Assembly (NCBI GenBank): GCA_903834925.1
Contig: CAILLA010000014.1
Coordinates: 1 to 36,741, forward strand
Origin: an uncultured Schlesneria sp.
GTDB lineage: Bacteria; Planctomycetota; Planctomycetia; Planctomycetales; Planctomycetaceae
DNA length: 36,741 bases
Direction of reading: 5' to 3'
Below the pieces are notes generated by a model. That model ran no database searches. It was given only the letters and a program-made list of their open reading frames with translations, and was not told the DNA's origin. Both the position numbers and the translations under genes were made by a program. Position 1 is the stretch's first letter, and each line of letters begins with the position of its first letter. Below, piece after piece: positions 34,128 through 36,741 of this stretch.

Positions 34128-34223
34128 CGTAGCATGGGCTTTAGCCCGTGCGCGAAACTGCATCGTGTGTCGGCTGATAGCCGACACTACGAAAACTGAC
34201 AAGCTCGTAGCGTGGCCGACGCC
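34128..34223. repeat. Cluster of three small hairpin repeats (family B copy 4 and relatives)
   Basis: Three palindromes sharing a CGTAG/CTACG edge lie in a row. The first (34128-34151) is a family B copy with TTT in the middle. The second (34167-34187) is a perfect 9-bp stem, GTGTCGGCT-GAT-AGCCGACAC, followed by TACG. The third (34206-34223) is a weaker hairpin around GCGTGGCCGACGC. They follow the acyltransferase stop and may end or protect its transcript. Confidence 0.75.
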
Positions 34224-34352
34224 TCTTCCTTTAATATCCCCAACGTAAATGTGAGAATGAGCGTTAAACCGGCGATGTGCTGTCCACCTCTCCACGTCGT
34301 TTCCGGATGAGCAATGCTCACGTAATTTTCCCGTTGCTTCGGCGAGAACCCG

Positions 34353-35078
34353 ATGTCCGAACACCCTTCAGTAGCCGGATTCCCGACAACGCATTGGAGT
34401 TGCGTTCTTCACGCGGGTGATCCGACGAATCGGCAAGGCCAGGAGGCCTTGGAGCGTCTCTGCGAAGATTACTGGTATCCGCTGTATGCTTTTGCTCGGC
34501 GTCAAGGACTTAACCGAGAAGAAGCCAGCGATCGCGTGCAAGGGTTCCTTGCCGACTTGATTGAACGTCGCGACCTTTCAAAGGCGGACCCGTCGCGGGG
34601 AAGATTCCGGTCATTCCTGAAAGCCGCGTGTTCAAATTTCCTGTCCCATGCCCGAGATCACGAGCGTGCGGCCAAGCGAGGTGGCGGGCGAAATCCGGTG
34701 TCGATCGATTGGCAGACCGCCGAAGGACGTTACATCAATGAACCGGCACACGACCTGACCGCAGAACGACTGTTCGAACGCCGTTGGGCGCTGGATCTTC
34801 TGGGGCGTGTCTTGAGCCAATTGGAATTGGAAGCCGCCAGTGACGGGAAGGCAGATCTCTTCAAACAACTGCAGCCTATTCTGGAAGGAAATCGTCTTAT
34901 GGAATCTTACCAACAGATCGGTGAATCCATTCAAATGAGCGAGGGTGCCGTCAAAGTTGCGGCACATCGGTTCCGCCGTCGTTACCGGGAACTACTTCGT
35001 GAAGAAGTCGGTCGAACCGTCGCTGATCCGAACGAGATTGACGCCGAAATTGAGGATCTTTTGCGATCAGTTTCTTAA
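34353..35078 (+). CDS. ECF-type RNA polymerase sigma factor
   Basis: A 241-residue sigma-70 family protein of the kind linked to Ser/Thr kinases in planctomycetes. The N-terminal region 2 is seen in FPTTHWSCVLHAGD and CEDYWYPLYAFARRQGL, then DRVQGFLADL. Region 4 has a helix-turn-helix in YQQIGESIQMSEGAVKVAAH followed by RFRRRYRELL. The linker (about 110-150) is longer than in classical ECF factors. No anti-sigma gene is adjacent. A Ser/Thr kinase gene starts about 940 bases downstream on the same strand, and control of sigma by phosphorylation, as known for other ECF-kinase pairs, is an inference. GAGA precedes the ATG. Confidence 0.87.
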   Translation: MSEHPSVAGFPTTHWSCVLHAGDPTNRQGQEALERLCEDYWYPLYAFARRQGLNREEASDRVQGFLADLIERRDLSKADPSRGRFRSFLKAACSNFLSHARDHERAAKRGGGRNPVSIDWQTAEGRYINEPAHDLTAERLFERRWALDLLGRVLSQLELEAASDGKADLFKQLQPILEGNRLMESYQQIGESIQMSEGAVKVAAHRFRRRYRELLREEVGRTVADPNEIDAEIEDLLRSVS

Positions 35079-35147
35079 TTCGACACGATTTTCTCGAATA
35101 GTATTGCAATCTACGAACAACAATAAATGACCAAGATCGCAAAAACT

Positions 35148-35570
35148 CTACTGTCTTTCCAAAAGCAGGCGAGAGATCAGTTCGGCAGGGGAAAAGACGA
35201 GGATCTCTGAACGGCTGAATCCCTCGGGATCGCGCGTGACGATCCCGTCAATTCCAGCCGCTACGCCGCAGGCGATACACACATTATCCTCGAAATCAGG
35301 GCCACTTCGGTGATCTGCGTCTTCAAGTATTTCGTGGTTGACCGACGCGATTTCAAAAGTTGTGAGACATTCGTTGACCGCTCTCCGAGCGCAAGATTCG
35401 CCCGAAATTCGACGAACAATGTAGAACAGATTTGTAATCTCAGTCGCAACTAGGAATCCATCAATCATACCGGACTGATGTGCGTTCCAAATCTGTTTCG
35501 CCTCGGCAACCCAAGGCTCACGATTCAACACGACATCTAGAACAATGTTGAGATCGATCAGGATCTTCAT
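35148..35570 (-). CDS. PIN-domain toxin, VapC-like
   Basis: A 140-residue PIN-domain ribonuclease. Acidic metal-binding residues are seen at Asp6 (KILIDLNIVLD), a Glu in TEITNLFYIVRR, and two Asp near the C-terminus in PDFEDNVCIACG and IVTRDPEGF. VapC toxins cut tRNA or rRNA until neutralised by their antitoxin. The ATG at 35570 overlaps the antitoxin stop by four bases (ATGA), the usual toxin-antitoxin layout with the antitoxin first. It lies on the opposite strand to its neighbours. Confidence 0.87.
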   Translation of the reverse strand: MKILIDLNIVLDVVLNREPWVAEAKQIWNAHQSGMIDGFLVATEITNLFYIVRRISGESCARRAVNECLTTFEIASVNHEILEDADHRSGPDFEDNVCIACGVAAGIDGIVTRDPEGFSRSEILVFSPAELISRLLLERQ

Positions 35571-35806
35571 TTGCCATACTTCCGCAACAATTCTTCTTCG
35601 AGAATCTGCTGGCATTCGAAGTCACTCGGCGCGGGTTGCGGCATGTTGAACGACTGGATAACTTCGTCTGCCGATCGACCGCGCGGTCGGCGAGGCGATT
35701 TTGGATGCACACTTTCGATAATCTTCTGAGCCAGCGCGATGCGGTCTTCAATTGGCCAGCTTTCGACGCGACTGAGAACACTTGCCATTTCCGTCTGAGC
35801 GATCAT
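35567..35806 (-). CDS. Antitoxin of the PIN-domain toxin
   Basis: A 79-residue small acidic/basic helical protein directly upstream of the toxin, overlapping it by four bases. The pattern SRVESWPIEDRIALAQKIIE in the first half, then SDFECQQILEEELLRKYGK at the end, matches small VapB-like or addiction-module antitoxins paired with PIN toxins. The C-terminal part probably wraps around the toxin. AAGGA lies about nine bases before the ATG at 35806. Such antitoxins usually repress their own promoter, which would be in 35807-36021. Confidence 0.75.
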   Translation of the reverse strand: MIAQTEMASVLSRVESWPIEDRIALAQKIIESVHPKSPRRPRGRSADEVIQSFNMPQPAPSDFECQQILEEELLRKYGK

Positions 35807-36021
35807 GGATTTTTATCCTTGAACTTGCTTCTTTTTCTTCGGTGGAATTGTAACAAGGTTGGGTATCGGTCTGCGAATACAATTGGAAACTTAAAGAACT
35901 TCTGCGGCGACAACCCTCATCCGACGACCGGCGGAAGAATTCCGTGTAACCTTTTTCGAATTATTCGTCATTAAGAGATGGTGAGATTGATTTCCACAAT
36001 TCCGCATCGAAAGACTGAGCG

Positions 36022-36741
36022 ATGAACGATACGAATTGTTGCCAGGTTTGCGGCCAGAAACGTCCTGCAGACGCGCCTTCGGGGCTTTGTCCAACATGCT
36101 TGCTCAAAGCGGGACTGGCTGTCCATGATTCCGAAATGGAGGATGTCACGATTCTGTTTGGCCCGGCATCCTCTAGCGTTCTGCAAGCGTTCGGAGCGGC
36201 TTACGGAAAGATTCCGCCCGTGCTGCTGCGCGACGCCGACTCGATGACTGGCCCGGAGCCTGTGATCCGTCCGTCATCCGAAGAAATCCCGGATACGAAA
36301 AAGCGTTCTGCCCGATTGCAAGTCTTCGGTGAGATCGCGCGAGGTGGCATGGGTGCCGTGCTCAAAGGCCGCGATGCGGATCTTGGACGCGATCTGGCGG
36401 TGAAAATCTTGCTTGATTCGCATCGCGACAAGCCCGAAATGGTTCGCCGCTTCATCGAAGAAGCGCAGATCGCCGGGCAGTTACAACATCCGGGGATCGT
36501 ACCGGTTTACGAACTCGGTGCATTCAGTGATCGTCGACCCTATTTCGCGATGAAACTGGTCAAAGGCCAGACGCTGGCTCACATCCTCGCTGCTCGTGCA
36601 TCGCCCAATGACGGTTTACCGCGCCTTTTGTCCATCTTTGAATCGATCTGCCAGACGATGGCCTACGCGCACGCCCGAGGAGTCATCCATCGCGACTTGA
36701 AACCATCGAACGTGATGGTCGGTTCGTTCGGCGAAGTGCAA
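36022..36741 (+). CDS. Ser/Thr protein kinase with N-terminal zinc ribbon (3' end cut by window)
   Basis: The first 240 residues of a kinase; the frame is still open at the window edge. An N-terminal zinc ribbon has Cys7-Cys10 and Cys23-Cys26 (CQVCG and CPTC). A spacer of about 70 residues follows. The kinase fold begins with the glycine loop GEIARGGMGAVLKG (103-116), Lys128 in LAVKIL, Glu147, and the catalytic HRDLKPSN (Asp225). This PknB-like type with a zinc ribbon is common in planctomycetes and often has C-terminal repeats, which are not visible here. It is near the ECF sigma factor on the same strand with a toxin-antitoxin pair between them. I chose the ATG at 36022 because it precedes the Cys motif. 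Confidence 0.92.
   Translation, partial: MNDTNCCQVCGQKRPADAPSGLCPTCLLKAGLAVHDSEMEDVTILFGPASSSVLQAFGAAYGKIPPVLLRDADSMTGPEPVIRPSSEEIPDTKKRSARLQVFGEIARGGMGAVLKGRDADLGRDLAVKILLDSHRDKPEMVRRFIEEAQIAGQLQHPGIVPVYELGAFSDRRPYFAMKLVKGQTLAHILAARASPNDGLPRLLSIFESICQTMAYAHARGVIHRDLKPSNVMVGSFGEVQ

Overview
The window looks like chromosomal DNA from a planctomycete. The evidence is combined gene content, not a marker gene. It has a PUFA-synthase-like PfaA/PfaD pair, a DUF1080 protein and a secreted PQQ-type propeller protein. It also has an ECF sigma factor lying near a Ser/Thr kinase with an N-terminal zinc ribbon, loosely spaced genes with weak or absent Shine-Dalgarno sequences, and dispersed hairpin repeats sharing a CTACG core. 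No rRNA, tRNA, CRISPR array, phage or transposase gene was seen. The genus cannot be fixed from the sequence alone.

Region 1 (1-5.8 kb): the first codons of a leftward gene, a DUF455 ferritin-like protein, a convergent secreted beta-propeller protein separated from it by a strong bidirectional terminator, a secreted PQQ-like propeller protein, then a PfaD-type enoyl reductase. Region 2 (5.8-13.4 kb): a 2510-residue PfaA-like synthase (KS-AT-four ACPs-KR-DH) whose start codon is immediately preceded by six 9-bp direct repeats. Together pfaD and pfaA could build a reduced or partly unsaturated acyl chain, but PfaB, PfaC and a phosphopantetheinyl transferase are absent from the window. Region 3 (13.5-17.1 kb): a tight three-gene run of DUF1080 protein, DUF5009/HGSNAT-like membrane protein and amidohydrolase, suggesting processing of an acetylated sugar or amino-sugar.

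Region 4 (17.1-19.6 kb): an unrecognised 650-residue protein flanked by REP-like palindromic elements. Region 5 (19.6-24.5 kb): a leftward SpoIIE/PP2C phosphatase with a secreted metallo-beta-lactamase-fold protein, leftward argJ, and divergent larC with a very His-rich tail. Region 6 (24.5-29 kb): an Imm33-like small protein with a helical partner, a trypsin-like secreted protease, a one-pass membrane protein and a secreted coiled-coil protein.

Region 7 (29.1-34.1 kb): a TauD/clavaminate-synthase-like oxygenase, and divergently an exported alpha/beta-hydrolase-like protein followed by a compact cassette of acyl-AMP ligase, stand-alone ACP and a lipoyl-less E2/CAT-fold acyltransferase. This cassette is the best candidate for an undescribed small biosynthetic system. 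Region 8 (34.1-36.7 kb): a cluster of hairpin repeats, an ECF sigma factor, a PIN-domain toxin-antitoxin pair on the opposite strand, and the 5' part of a Ser/Thr kinase that runs off the right edge.
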